Positions 1 to 6,070 of a stretch of DNA of 13,455 nt are shown one piece after another. The position numbers were made by a program, and so were the translations under genes. The notes below the pieces were generated by a model. That model was not told the DNA's origin. It searched no databases and was given only the letters and a program-made list of their open reading frames with translations. Every line of letters begins with the position of its first letter. Position 1 is the first letter of the stretch. Source of the stretch: Candidatus Aenigmatarchaeota archaeon. Its GTDB lineage: Archaea > Aenigmatarchaeota > Aenigmatarchaeia > CG10238-14. The stretch is taken from the NCBI GenBank assembly GCA_017610225.1, contig JAFCCM010000047.1, positions 1 through 13,455 of the forward strand, given 5' to 3'.

Positions 1-49
1 ATATTAAGTTCTTAAGTTTTTACTTACTATTAAGTAATAAGTTGATTGA

Positions 50-475
50 ATGATAGAGGTATTGATTCTTGGAATAGTTTTTACGGTTTGCTTAGCTGCT
101 TTGGGAATAGTCACTTACTTATTCAATATGGAAAGAATCAGAAACAGGAAAATAATGGAAAGAGTCGATAAAATAGATATTAAACCTATCGAAGACAAAG
201 TTAACAAAATTAAAGAGGAAGAGAACGAATACTTCAGAAAGTTGTTTGAGATGGAGATGCTTCTGGAGAATTACCGGAAGGCTGCTTTGATAATAGGTAA
301 TAAAGTCGAAAGTCTTGAGAAAAAGATGGAAGTAGTCGAAAAGTTACCTAAGGATTATGAAATGACTTTTCGTGATTTAACTAGGAAAGTTTTGGAGATG
401 GATAATAAGTTTACTGATAAGTTTAAGATGGTTGCTGAGGCTGTTCTTCAGTTGAGGGATGAGAGAAAGGAATAA
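50..475 (+). CDS. Membrane-anchored coiled-coil protein, hypothetical
   Basis: 141 aa. Residues about 4-25 form one hydrophobic segment, followed by basic residues (RIRNRK), so the protein is probably anchored by its N-terminus with a cytoplasmic body. The rest is highly charged and helical, rich in K and E with heptad-like spacing (roughly 40-75 and 84-141), and looks like a coiled coil. No catalytic motif is visible and I do not recognise a family. The last 24 codons (404-475) occur again, nearly identical, at 1031-1099 beyond the toxin-antitoxin pair. The start at 50 is the only one that includes the whole membrane segment; the SD is weak. Real gene with good confidence, function unknown. 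Confidence 0.75.
   Translation: MIEVLILGIVFTVCLAALGIVTYLFNMERIRNRKIMERVDKIDIKPIEDKVNKIKEEENEYFRKLFEMEMLLENYRKAALIIGNKVESLEKKMEVVEKLPKDYEMTFRDLTRKVLEMDNKFTDKFKMVAEAVLQLRDERKE
404..475 (+). repeat. Direct repeat, copy 1 (3' end of coiled-coil gene)
   Basis: These 72 bp are the last 23 codons plus the stop of the coiled-coil gene. They match 1031-1099 except for two single-base differences and one 3-base deletion. Both base differences are synonymous in this reading frame (GAT/GAC for Asp, CTT/CTG for Leu) and the indel keeps the frame. Confidence 0.95.
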
Positions 476-483
476 CCGAAACA

Positions 484-491
484 TTTATATA
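484..491 (+). promoter_or_regulatory. TATA box of the toxin-antitoxin operon
   Basis: TTTATATA sits just after the stop of the coiled-coil gene. With the usual archaeal spacing (TATA centre about 27 bp upstream), transcription would begin near 514, giving a leader of only about 12 nt before the antitoxin start at 526. Confidence 0.6.
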
Positions 492-498
492 CTTCTTA

Positions 499-527
499 TT
501 AACATATTATTAACATTGTGTTAACAT
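499..527 (+). promoter_or_regulatory. Three TTAACAT repeats at 11-bp spacing, putative operator
   Basis: TTAACAT occurs at 499-505, 510-516 and 521-527, exactly 11 bp apart, so all copies face nearly the same side of the helix. The array covers the predicted transcription start and ends inside the antitoxin ATG. Ribbon-helix-helix type antitoxins typically autoregulate by binding short repeats in this position, so an operator is a reasonable inference; binding is not shown by the sequence alone. Confidence 0.5.
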
Positions 528-768
528 GGTACAAGCTATAATAGACATCTCAAAAGATGCAAACAAAGTGTTGAATATAGTCAAAGCTAAGTATGATCTT
601 AGAAACAAATCAGAGGCGATTAATTTAGTTACGATTGAATTTGGTGAAGAACTTCTGGAACCTGGGCTTAGACCAGAATTTATAGAAAAAATGGAAGTAA
701 TAGAAAAAGAAGGAACTATTGATATTGGTACTGTTGAAGATTTTAAGAAGAGATATGGTCTTGATTAG
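526..768 (+). CDS. Antitoxin, DUF2683 family
   Basis: 80 aa. The N-terminal stretch starting MVQAIIDIS, with DANKVLNIVKAKY and NKSEAINLV, matches the archaeal DUF2683 family as I remember it: small proteins with a ribbon-helix-helix-like N-terminus encoded before RelE-type toxins. The C-terminal half (LEPGLRPEF, then an acidic helix ending KKRYGLD) would wrap the toxin. The stop TAG (766-768) is followed immediately by the toxin ATG at 769, so the two are translationally coupled. Likely roles are neutralising the toxin and repressing the operon through the 11-bp repeats upstream. Family assignment is by motif recall, not a search. Confidence 0.8.
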   Translation: MVQAIIDISKDANKVLNIVKAKYDLRNKSEAINLVTIEFGEELLEPGLRPEFIEKMEVIEKEGTIDIGTVEDFKKRYGLD

Positions 769-1035
769 ATGTATTCTGTTAGGTTAAAGAAACATGTTGA
801 TAAGATTTTCTCAAAGTTAGTTAAGAGGAATCCTAAACAGTTGAGAATAGTTCAGAAGAAACTTGAACAAATAGTTAAAAATCCTTATCATTTCAAACCT
901 CTTAAAAGACCTTTACAAAACAAGAGAAGAGTTCATATAAATAGATCTTTTGTCCTTATTTTTTCGATAGATGAGAAAAGTAAAACAGTTATTCTGGAAG
1001 ACTATGATCATCATGATAATATTTACAAGAAATAA
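769..1035 (+). CDS. RelE/ParE-superfamily toxin
   Basis: 88 aa, typical length for RelE-like toxins. It has the family layout: an N-terminal strand (MYSVRLKKHVDKIF), two basic helices (about 8-37), NPYHFKPLKRPL, a core of basic and hydrophobic strands (RRVHINRSFVLIFSID, 53-68) and the C-terminal DYDHHDNIY motif (79-86). Members usually cleave mRNA on the ribosome; the Arg/His/Tyr-rich C-terminal half would carry the active residues. It follows the antitoxin with no gap. Its stop codon TAA lies inside the second copy of the direct repeat (from 1031), so the gene end and the repeat boundary coincide to within a codon. Whether it is an active toxin cannot be told from sequence. Confidence 0.82.
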   Translation: MYSVRLKKHVDKIFSKLVKRNPKQLRIVQKKLEQIVKNPYHFKPLKRPLQNKRRVHINRSFVLIFSIDEKSKTVILEDYDHHDNIYKK

Positions 1036-1099
1036 GTTTACTGACAAGTTTAAGATGGTTGCTGAGGCTGTTCTGCAGTTGAGGGATGAGAAAGAATAA
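1031..1099 (+). repeat. Direct repeat, copy 2 (displaced 3' gene end)
   Basis: 69 bp nearly identical to 404-475, including a readable peptide (N K F T D K F K ...) ending in TAA at 1097-1099. It has no start codon or upstream gene body of its own: the sequence before it is the toxin gene in another frame. It is therefore a duplicated or displaced tail of the coiled-coil gene. Confidence 0.9.
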
Positions 1100-1359
1100 A
1101 ATAGAAAAAATAAAGTTAAAAATCAATTCTTAATGGGTCTAAAGTCGGTCTATATAAATTTTTATCCACTCTTCTAAAATATTCCGGTTCTTATTCCCTT
1201 TCTAAATTATAGTTTCTGTCCTACCTAACTGATTAAGGAGAACCTGTTGTGGAACCTAATGAACTAAATCTATACTATCAGGTAAAAGTATATAAACATG
1301 AGAACATTTGTATGTTGGAAATTTACTCATAATTTTGCTTTAAATAAAAAGTAAAAAAA
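1100..1359. other. Intergenic region, mostly without recognised features
   Basis: 260 bp of AT-rich DNA between the repeat copy and the small minus-strand gene. TATA-like boxes face the plus strand at 1151-1158 (TATATAAA) and about 1288-1296 (GTATATAAA). A 27-codon reading frame with an SD-like AAGGAG lies at 1249-1332 (listed separately). The A-rich stretch at about 1341-1358 reads as a T-tract on the minus strand and may terminate the gene starting at 1551. I see no tRNA and no C/D- or H/ACA-box RNA. Confidence 0.5.
1249..1332 (+). CDS. Candidate 27-aa microprotein (GTG start)
   Basis: A short frame begins at GTG 1249, preceded by AAGGAG at 1235-1240 with 8 nt spacing, and ends at TAA 1330-1332. 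The peptide starts MEPNELNLYYQVKVYKH. A TATA-like box at 1151-1158 could drive it, leaving a leader of about 70 nt. A frame of this length with a ribosome site can arise by chance, so this is only a candidate; no family is recognised. Confidence 0.2.
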   Translation: MEPNELNLYYQVKVYKHENICMLEIYS

Positions 1360-1551
1360 TTAAATTCCACTTCTATAAAATCTAATACCCATTTCTATTA
1401 CTTCTGAACCCCAAGATTCAAAACTTTCTTTAACACGTTTAATATCATATATACTTGGATTTTCTCTCAAAGATATTAAATCGCCTGCAAGATTTTTAGC
1501 AGTAAAAAATCTCCCCGTTCCTAAATGGCTATCATAACTTTCCTCTGACAT
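1360..1551 (-). CDS. Small hypothetical protein (63 aa)
   Basis: 63 aa, soluble and mixed in charge, beginning MSEESYDSHLGTGRFF and ending RFYRSGI. No motif or family is recognised. It is supported by an SD (AGGTGA on the minus strand, 1558-1563) six bases before the ATG, and by a T-rich tract after the stop (minus-strand T-tract at about 1341-1358). A TATA-like CTTAAATA on the minus strand (about 1586-1593) and an inverted repeat at 1571-1589 sit upstream. It stands alone between the toxin-antitoxin region and the ribosomal operon, facing away from the latter. A real gene is likely but unproven. Confidence 0.5.
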   Translation of the reverse strand: MSEESYDSHLGTGRFFTAKNLAGDLISLRENPSIYDIKRVKESFESWGSEVIEMGIRFYRSGI

Positions 1552-1570
1552 TTAAAATCACCTACCCCTT

Positions 1571-1589
1571 AATAGTAATAACTACTATT
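1571..1589. promoter_or_regulatory. 7-bp inverted repeat upstream of the 63-aa gene
   Basis: AATAGTA (1571-1577), five bases, then TACTATT (1583-1589) form a perfect 7-bp inverted repeat. On the minus strand it overlaps the TATA-like element and lies before the expected transcription start of the gene beginning at 1551, where a dimeric repressor could act. In AT-rich DNA such a repeat may be fortuitous. Confidence 0.3.
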
Positions 1590-1646
1590 TAAGCATTTCT
1601 ATACTTTAGTCACTAAATAGAAGTAACACAATTTTCACTAAAAACC

Positions 1647-1654
1647 TTTATAAA
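1647..1654 (+). promoter_or_regulatory. TATA box of the L1-P0-P1 operon
   Basis: TTTATAAA sits 59 bp before the L1 start. Expected transcription start is near 1678, leaving a leader of about 35 nt that contains the purine-rich SD GGAGGGAGG (1701-1709). Confidence 0.6.
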
Positions 1655-1712
1655 TCTTAACATTCAATCTAATCTAGTCCCATTTGAACTGCTTAATGCA
1701 GGAGGGAGGTTT

Positions 1713-2330
1713 ATGGCAATAATAGAACAAATACAAAAACTAAGAGAATCCTCAAAAAAGAGAAAGTTCAGTCAAATGTTTGACCTAATTATAACACTCA
1801 AGGATTTAGATCTTAAAAAAACTGAAAACCAATTCGACGAGTTGTTAGTCCTTCCTAAAATTCCAGGAAAATCGTCTAAAGTAACGCTTTTCGCAGATTC
1901 TGTCAAAAAACTCGAGAATACAAAAATAGTTTCAGGACAAGACATAGAAAAACTCGCAGGAAACAAAAAAGAACTAAAAACAATGATTAAAGAAACATCA
2001 ATCTTTCTTGCTGAGCCAAAACTAATGCCTGTAGTAGGTAAACATCTGGGTAAATTCCTTGCCCCGGTTGGAAAAATGCCTAAACCAGTTACTGGAAACA
2101 TTGAAAAAACTGTTAAAGATTTCTCACGGGGAGTAAAGTTAAAGACAACCAAACAACCTATGTTCCAGTTATGTATAGGTTCTGAAAGTATGAAAGATGA
2201 GGATATTGCCGGAAATATCACTGCAGTACTAAACTTTCTTAAAACTAAACTTTCTGGGGGGAAAAATAACATTTCAACTGTTTATCTTAAATTGTCAATG
2301 AGTAAACCTATCAAACTTGAGGAATGGTAA
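1713..2330 (+). CDS. rpl1: 50S ribosomal protein L1 (uL1)
   Basis: 205 aa, close to the usual archaeal L1 length of about 210-220. L1 binds helices 76-78 of 23S rRNA and forms the mobile stalk that moves deacylated tRNA out of the E site. Recognisable blocks are FDLIITLKDLDLKKTENQFDE (in part; residues 23-43), the hinge and domain II with KLMPVVGKHLGKFLAP and GKMPKP (103-125), and the C-terminal strand VYLKLSMSKPIKLE. The start at 1713 has a strong purine-rich SD. It leads an operon with P0 (1 bp after its stop) and P1. In methanogens L1 represses translation of this same operon by binding its own mRNA; I did not identify the binding hairpin here. Confidence 0.95.
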   Translation: MAIIEQIQKLRESSKKRKFSQMFDLIITLKDLDLKKTENQFDELLVLPKIPGKSSKVTLFADSVKKLENTKIVSGQDIEKLAGNKKELKTMIKETSIFLAEPKLMPVVGKHLGKFLAPVGKMPKPVTGNIEKTVKDFSRGVKLKTTKQPMFQLCIGSESMKDEDIAGNITAVLNFLKTKLSGGKNNISTVYLKLSMSKPIKLEEW

Positions 2331-2331
2331 A

Positions 2332-3177
2332 ATGGTAAACCAAAAGAAAATAGACCAAATAAAAGAATTGACAGAACAAGTCAAGAAGTATTCAGTAGTA
2401 GGTTTACTAGATTTGTATAAGTTTCCATCCAATCCTTTACAGTCAATGAGAAAACGTCTAAGAGGACAGGCAGAAATATTCATGAGAAAGAAATGTGTTT
2501 TAGAACGTTCTATAGGGGGAGTGAAAGATAAGAAGGATTTGAAAAAACTCGTAGAAATAGAAGTTAAAAAACCTGCAGTCATTCTTACAAACATGAACCC
2601 ATTTAAATTATTCAAGATTCTCATCCAAAACAAGTCACCAGCATATGCAAAACCAGGTGATATAGCACCAATGAACATACTAGTGCCAGCAGGTCCAACA
2701 ACACTTCTAGCAGGGCCAGCGATAGGAGATTTACAAAGGGCGAAGATACCTGCGATGGTTCAGGAAGGAAAGATTCATGTAAGAAAAGACACTGTAGTTG
2801 CAAAAGAAGGGGAAGAAATCACACGGGAAGTCTCAAATATTCTCAAAAAACTTGATATTCAACCAATGGAGATAAGTATTAATCTTCTAGCCGCTTGGGA
2901 GAATGGAGTAGTATTTGGTAAAGATATTCTTGGAATAGATGAGGAAGAATACCTAAATAACTTAAAACTAGCTTATAATCATGCAATTAACCTTTCCGTG
3001 AACACAGGTTATCCAACTAAACAATCTATTGAATTAATGATAGGAAAAGCCTTTAGAGAAGCAAAAACTCTTGGAGTAGAATGTAATATTCTTGACAAAG
3101 GTGTTATTGAAGATATTTTAAAGAAAGCTCAAATTCATGCTCAAAGCCTAAAGAATAGTTCAGGTTTTAATGATTAA
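2332..3177 (+). CDS. rplP0: 50S ribosomal protein L10 / stalk base P0 (uL10), short C-terminus
   Basis: 281 aa. P0 anchors the stalk on 23S rRNA and carries P1 dimers on a C-terminal helical spine. The rRNA-binding domain (about 1-110, with LRGQAEIFMRKK at 43-53) and the insertion domain (110-185, MNILVPAGPTTLLAGP) are present, followed by AAWENGVVFGKDILGID, the start of the spine (YLNNLKLAYNHAINLSVNTGYPTKQ, in part) and EDILKKAQIHAQSLK. It then stops at NSSGFND: the rest of the spine and the acidic linker with the GLFG-type end found in most archaeal P0 proteins are absent. I chose ATG 2332 rather than the in-frame TTG at 2317 because it follows the L1 stop by 1 bp and has GAGG at 2319-2322 upstream. 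Confidence 0.93.
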   Translation: MVNQKKIDQIKELTEQVKKYSVVGLLDLYKFPSNPLQSMRKRLRGQAEIFMRKKCVLERSIGGVKDKKDLKKLVEIEVKKPAVILTNMNPFKLFKILIQNKSPAYAKPGDIAPMNILVPAGPTTLLAGPAIGDLQRAKIPAMVQEGKIHVRKDTVVAKEGEEITREVSNILKKLDIQPMEISINLLAAWENGVVFGKDILGIDEEEYLNNLKLAYNHAINLSVNTGYPTKQSIELMIGKAFREAKTLGVECNILDKGVIEDILKKAQIHAQSLKNSSGFND

Positions 3178-3190
3178 GGAGGTGTAAAAA

Positions 3191-3499
3191 GTGGAATATA
3201 TATACAGTGCAATGTTACTAAATTCAGCTGGTAAAGAAGTTAATGAAGCAAACGTTAAGAAAGTAATAGATTCAACAGGTGCTAAAGCAGATGATGTAAA
3301 AGTCAAAGCATTAGTCGCTGCATTGGATGGTGTAAATATAGAAGAAGTCATCAGTAAAGCAGCAATGCCTGTAGCAGCAGTAGCACCGGTAGCAAGTGGA
3401 GAAGCACCAAAAGAAGAAAAGAAAGAGGAAGAATCAGAAGAACAACAAGAAAAGAAAGCAGAAGAAGCAGCTGGCGGACTCGCAAGCTTGTTCGGTTAG
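3191..3499 (+). CDS. rpl12: 50S ribosomal protein L12 / stalk protein P1
   Basis: 102 aa. P1 dimers bind P0 and recruit elongation and initiation GTPases. The N-terminal dimerisation helices start [19 protein letters not shown], typical of archaeal P1. An Ala/Pro hinge follows (about 57-74), then a Glu/Lys-rich acidic stretch and the C-terminal GGLASLFG (95-102), the factor-binding tail. The start is GTG at 3191, decided by a very strong SD, GGAGGTG at 3178-3184, that begins directly after the P0 stop. It is the last gene of the operon, and is followed by a hairpin and T-rich DNA. Since P0 here lacks the tail, P1 would supply all factor-binding tails of the stalk. Confidence 0.95.
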   Translation: MEYIYSAMLLNSAGKEVNEANVKKVIDSTGAKADDVKVKALVAALDGVNIEEVISKAAMPVAAVAPVASGEAPKEEKKEEESEEQQEKKAEEAAGGLASLFG

Positions 3500-3522
3500 T
3501 TCTTTATTTTTTATTACTAACC
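3494..3522 (+). terminator. Hairpin and T-rich end of the ribosomal operon
   Basis: GGTTAGT (3494-3500) pairs with ACTAACC (3516-3522) around a 15-base T-rich loop. The 5' arm contains the P1 stop codon (3497-3499). A further T6 run follows at 3534-3539. Archaeal termination mainly needs the T-rich DNA; the hairpin may instead protect the mRNA end. Confidence 0.45.
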
Positions 3523-3563
3523 TTTAATTAGTGTTTTTTCCAAGATTTAGTTAGGATGTAATC

Positions 3564-3971
3564 ATGTACAAAAAAATTCATGTGTTTAGGGTAAAACCAG
3601 ATCAGGATTTGTTAGAGTCTATTCAAGGATTCTGTGAAGAGAATGAAATAACATCTGGGATTATAATAGGGATGATTGGCTCACTAAAAGTTGCTAGTAT
3701 TAACTATCTAAAGTCTCTCCCGGCGAATTACATCAACAAGAAGTATCAAGGTCCTATGGAGATTGCTTGTGCTCAAGGGACGGTTGGTAAATGTGGAGAT
3801 GATTTAGTTGTTCATGTTCACTTGGTTGTCGATAATGAGGAAGAGACTAGAGCAGGACATCTTGCTAAAGGATCACTTATTTTTTCGACTGCTGAAGTAG
3901 TCATAGGAGAGTTAGAAGAACAGATTTCTAGGAAAAAGGATGATTATACTGGGTTGTTGGAGTTAAAGTAA
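3564..3971 (+). CDS. PPC/DUF296 domain protein
   Basis: 135 aa, a single PPC (plant and prokaryote conserved, DUF296) domain over its whole length. Archaeal and bacterial members are stand-alone trimers of uncertain function; plant versions are fused to AT-hooks and bind DNA. Family signatures are GIIIGMIGSL (32-41), the strand with HVH (84-86), GHL (98-100) and the following Glu111, a cluster that can bind metal in known structures. No AT-hook is present. A TATA-like TTTAATTA lies near 3523-3530 and the SD is poor (AGGATG), so the transcript is probably near-leaderless. The HD and DHH genes follow 40 bp downstream on the same strand. Confidence 0.85.
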   Translation: MYKKIHVFRVKPDQDLLESIQGFCEENEITSGIIIGMIGSLKVASINYLKSLPANYINKKYQGPMEIACAQGTVGKCGDDLVVHVHLVVDNEEETRAGHLAKGSLIFSTAEVVIGELEEQISRKKDDYTGLLELK

Positions 3972-4011
3972 AGATACAAAACCTTAAAAACCTAATATTC
4001 CTTAAGGTGAT

Positions 4012-4644
4012 ATGATGAACCCATTAATCGAGCTTACAAAACACATAAAAAACAAAGAGTTAAGGGAAAAAGTAGTTAAATTTATCGAAAATTCGGAATT
4101 ATCAAATAAATACTTCAAAAAATATTCCAGAGAAAAACTCGAGAGAGCAGGCAGTATTTTTGGGGTATCTAGTTCGTCTATGGGTCCAGTTGAGAGAGAC
4201 ATTATCAACCACACGGTCCAAGTAACTGAAATGGTAATAGAATCTGCTAAACTCTTTGAAAAAAATTATGGTCTAGAATTGGATATGGATTCTCTAGTTG
4301 CTGCTTCGATAATACATGACTTGATGAAATCTTATGAGTTTCACAGGGATGAGGATAATGATCTTGTCCCTACAGGTATGCCTTTAGATCATACAATGCT
4401 TGCTGTGGCTGAACTATATAAACGAGACTTTCCAGAAGATATCATTCATATAGTAGCATCTCATCCGGGTGAGGCAGGAACAGTTTCACCTAGATCGTTT
4501 GAGGCATTGATATTTCATCATATAGACTCGACGTGTTCGGTTATTGAATATTATGTAGAAAACAAGAAGAAGATGGAGCAGAAGTTAATGCTTTTAAAAA
4601 AACAGGAGTTGTTAAGGTTAAATGAAGAACCCGAAGAATCTTAA
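4012..4644 (+). CDS. HD-domain metal-dependent phosphohydrolase
   Basis: 210 aa. The HD-superfamily metal ligands are in order: His67 (NHT), His102-Asp103 (IIHD), His127 (DHT), His151 (SHPGEAG), His169/170 and Asp172 (HHID). This fits a two-metal HD phosphodiesterase or phosphatase, a family that acts on nucleotides, cyclic dinucleotides or pterin cyclic phosphates; the substrate cannot be read from the sequence. An N-terminal basic helical region (1-50) precedes the HD core, and the C-terminus is a charged helix. ATG codons at 4012 and 4015 are both possible; GGTGAT ends at 4011, so 4015 has the better spacing, and a TATA-like CTTAAAAA near 3983-3990 suggests a leaderless mRNA. The 3' end overlaps the DHH gene by 23 bp. 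Confidence 0.85.
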   Translation: MMNPLIELTKHIKNKELREKVVKFIENSELSNKYFKKYSREKLERAGSIFGVSSSSMGPVERDIINHTVQVTEMVIESAKLFEKNYGLELDMDSLVAASIIHDLMKSYEFHRDEDNDLVPTGMPLDHTMLAVAELYKRDFPEDIIHIVASHPGEAGTVSPRSFEALIFHHIDSTCSVIEYYVENKKKMEQKLMLLKKQELLRLNEEPEES

Positions 4645-5752
4645 TCAGATGTTTGAAGAAGTAGAAAAAATCCTGAAAGAAATCAAGCCAAACGATGATA
4701 TTTGTGTAATACATCATGATGATGCAGATGGCTGTACTTCTGCCGCTTTATTCTCAATCCTTATTAAAAATATAACAGACAGTTACCCAATTCTTTTCCC
4801 GATTAGAGGGGAGGAAAATGTTGGCAAAGGTATGATTAATCAGATGAAGATAATCAATCCAACTTATGTGTTTGTTTTAGATGTTACTGTTGATCCTAGG
4901 AAACTTAATATATTCAAAGGTTTTGTTCTTGATCATCACATGTTCGATAATATACCAACTGATTCAAGTATCTCTTACTTTAACCCAAGAGCTTTTGAAA
5001 AAGAAGACGAACAAGTTGTTCCTGTTTCTTATATGACTTATAAAATACTTACCGATATGTTCCCTGAAGAGAAAGTAGCATGGATTGCTGGTATAGGAAT
5101 AACTGAAGATCATAGAGTGGAATTGTGTAAGGAAGTCTTTGAAAAAGTTAAGATAGAAAATCCAGAGTTATTTGATTCTGATGAGATTACCCAAAAAGTT
5201 GCTGAAAGTTCAATTTTTGGTCAATTTTGGGATATGGTAAGATCTGGAAGGATGATTAAAAAAATAGAGGGTGCAAGAGCGGCTGTGCTAGCTTTGATTG
5301 AATCCAAAGACAGACCGGATAAATTCATGAATGGATTAACGCAGCATTCTTTTGCTTTGAGAAAGTTTTATGATAGAGTTGCTTATGAAACAGAAGATTC
5401 TTTGATTGATGTTAAAAATAAGGCAAAATTCTACAATGACAAGAAAGTGATTGTTTATGAGGCTAGGAAGTCTGGGATTAGCGCTTTAACTTCTTTTATT
5501 TCTGATAAAATTAGACAAAAATATCCTGAATGGATTGTTTGTGTTATTGGTAGAGAGTTTGGTATGCAACATAAAAAAATAAGTATTAGATTAGAACAAA
5601 CTGAAAGGAATGAGGATCTGATTTCTATTCTTGAGAAAGTCAAGGAGAAGGTTGATACTGTAAGAGGCGGGGGACATAAGTCAGCTATTGGTGTTTCTGT
5701 GAGTCAAGATAACTTGGATGAATTTTTCAGGGAATTTTTGGCTTCTGTTTAA
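4622..5752 (+). CDS. DHH/DHHA1 family phosphoesterase (RecJ/NrnA-like)
   Basis: 376 aa. The DHH catalytic domain has HHDDADG (31-37), DVTVD (87-91), DHH (104-106) and GITED (159-163), the usual Mn2+-binding motifs; the DHHA1 substrate-binding domain ends with GGGHKSAIG (349-357). Such proteins are 5'-3' single-strand exonucleases (RecJ/GAN), nanoRNases, or cyclic dinucleotide phosphodiesterases. The protein lacks transmembrane or sensory domains and is shorter than typical archaeal RecJ-like proteins of about 450-480 aa. It overlaps the HD gene by 23 bp, implying coupled translation. An in-frame ATG at 4649 is an alternative start and would remove the overlap. The precise substrate is unknown. 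Confidence 0.88.
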   Translation: MKNPKNLNQMFEEVEKILKEIKPNDDICVIHHDDADGCTSAALFSILIKNITDSYPILFPIRGEENVGKGMINQMKIINPTYVFVLDVTVDPRKLNIFKGFVLDHHMFDNIPTDSSISYFNPRAFEKEDEQVVPVSYMTYKILTDMFPEEKVAWIAGIGITEDHRVELCKEVFEKVKIENPELFDSDEITQKVAESSIFGQFWDMVRSGRMIKKIEGARAAVLALIESKDRPDKFMNGLTQHSFALRKFYDRVAYETEDSLIDVKNKAKFYNDKKVIVYEARKSGISALTSFISDKIRQKYPEWIVCVIGREFGMQHKKISIRLEQTERNEDLISILEKVKEKVDTVRGGGHKSAIGVSVSQDNLDEFFREFLASV

Positions 5753-5854
5753 TTGAAAGGACGAATATAACACCTTCTTTTGTTAATTCATTCCAACTAT
5801 ACCCTTTCCAAAGGTAAGTATATCTTTACTACTATTTCTATGTAGGTGATAATT

Positions 5855-6070
5855 ATGCATTGTACAAAATGTCATTCTCCGAGAACAATAAAATTCATAG
5901 ATGGATTTGGAAAGGATAGAATATTTTGCAGGGAATGTCAAGAGAGTATGCTTATTACTGATATTATAGTTGCTCAAAAAACTATGGCTCAGTTTATTCA
6001 ACCAAATTTAATTGGGAGGTGGAAATACAATGGAAATAGGAAGATTGGAAGCTTGCCTAATCCAAGATAG
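5855..6070 (+). CDS. Small zinc-ribbon protein
   Basis: 71 aa. Two CxxC pairs, Cys3/Cys6 (HCTKCH) and Cys25/Cys28 (FCRECQ), form a four-cysteine zinc ribbon; the C-terminal half is basic and has no known motif. The in-frame GTG at 5846 lies inside the GGTGAT SD (5845-5850), so ATG 5855, four bases after the SD, is the better start. A TATA-like GTATATC is at 5818-5824. Its last 41 bp overlap a second frame (6030-6146) that has its own strong SD, so this gene and that one may be translated together. A nucleic-acid-binding or protein-interaction role is possible but not shown. Confidence 0.65.
   Translation: MHCTKCHSPRTIKFIDGFGKDRIFCRECQESMLITDIIVAQKTMAQFIQPNLIGRWKYNGNRKIGSLPNPR

Noticed and set aside
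1..49. Hairpin TTACT-ATTA-AGTAA before the coiled-coil gene as an operator
   Set aside because: A 5-bp AT-rich stem at the window edge is expected by chance and upstream context is missing.
1100..1359. Possible tRNA or C/D-box guide RNA in the gap (GGTTC-like and CTGA/ATGA-like words)
   Set aside because: No cloverleaf can be built: the TTC-loop context lacks the required purine and no acceptor stem pairs. The C/D-like words do not match the consensus or spacing.
1772..2272. 166-codon open frame on the minus strand
   Set aside because: It lies wholly within the L1 gene on the opposite strand and encodes no recognisable motif; L1 is certain.
2317..2331. TTG start for P0 overlapping the end of L1
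   Set aside because: ATG 2332 follows the L1 stop by one base, has an SD-like GAGG upstream and gives the canonical N-terminus length.
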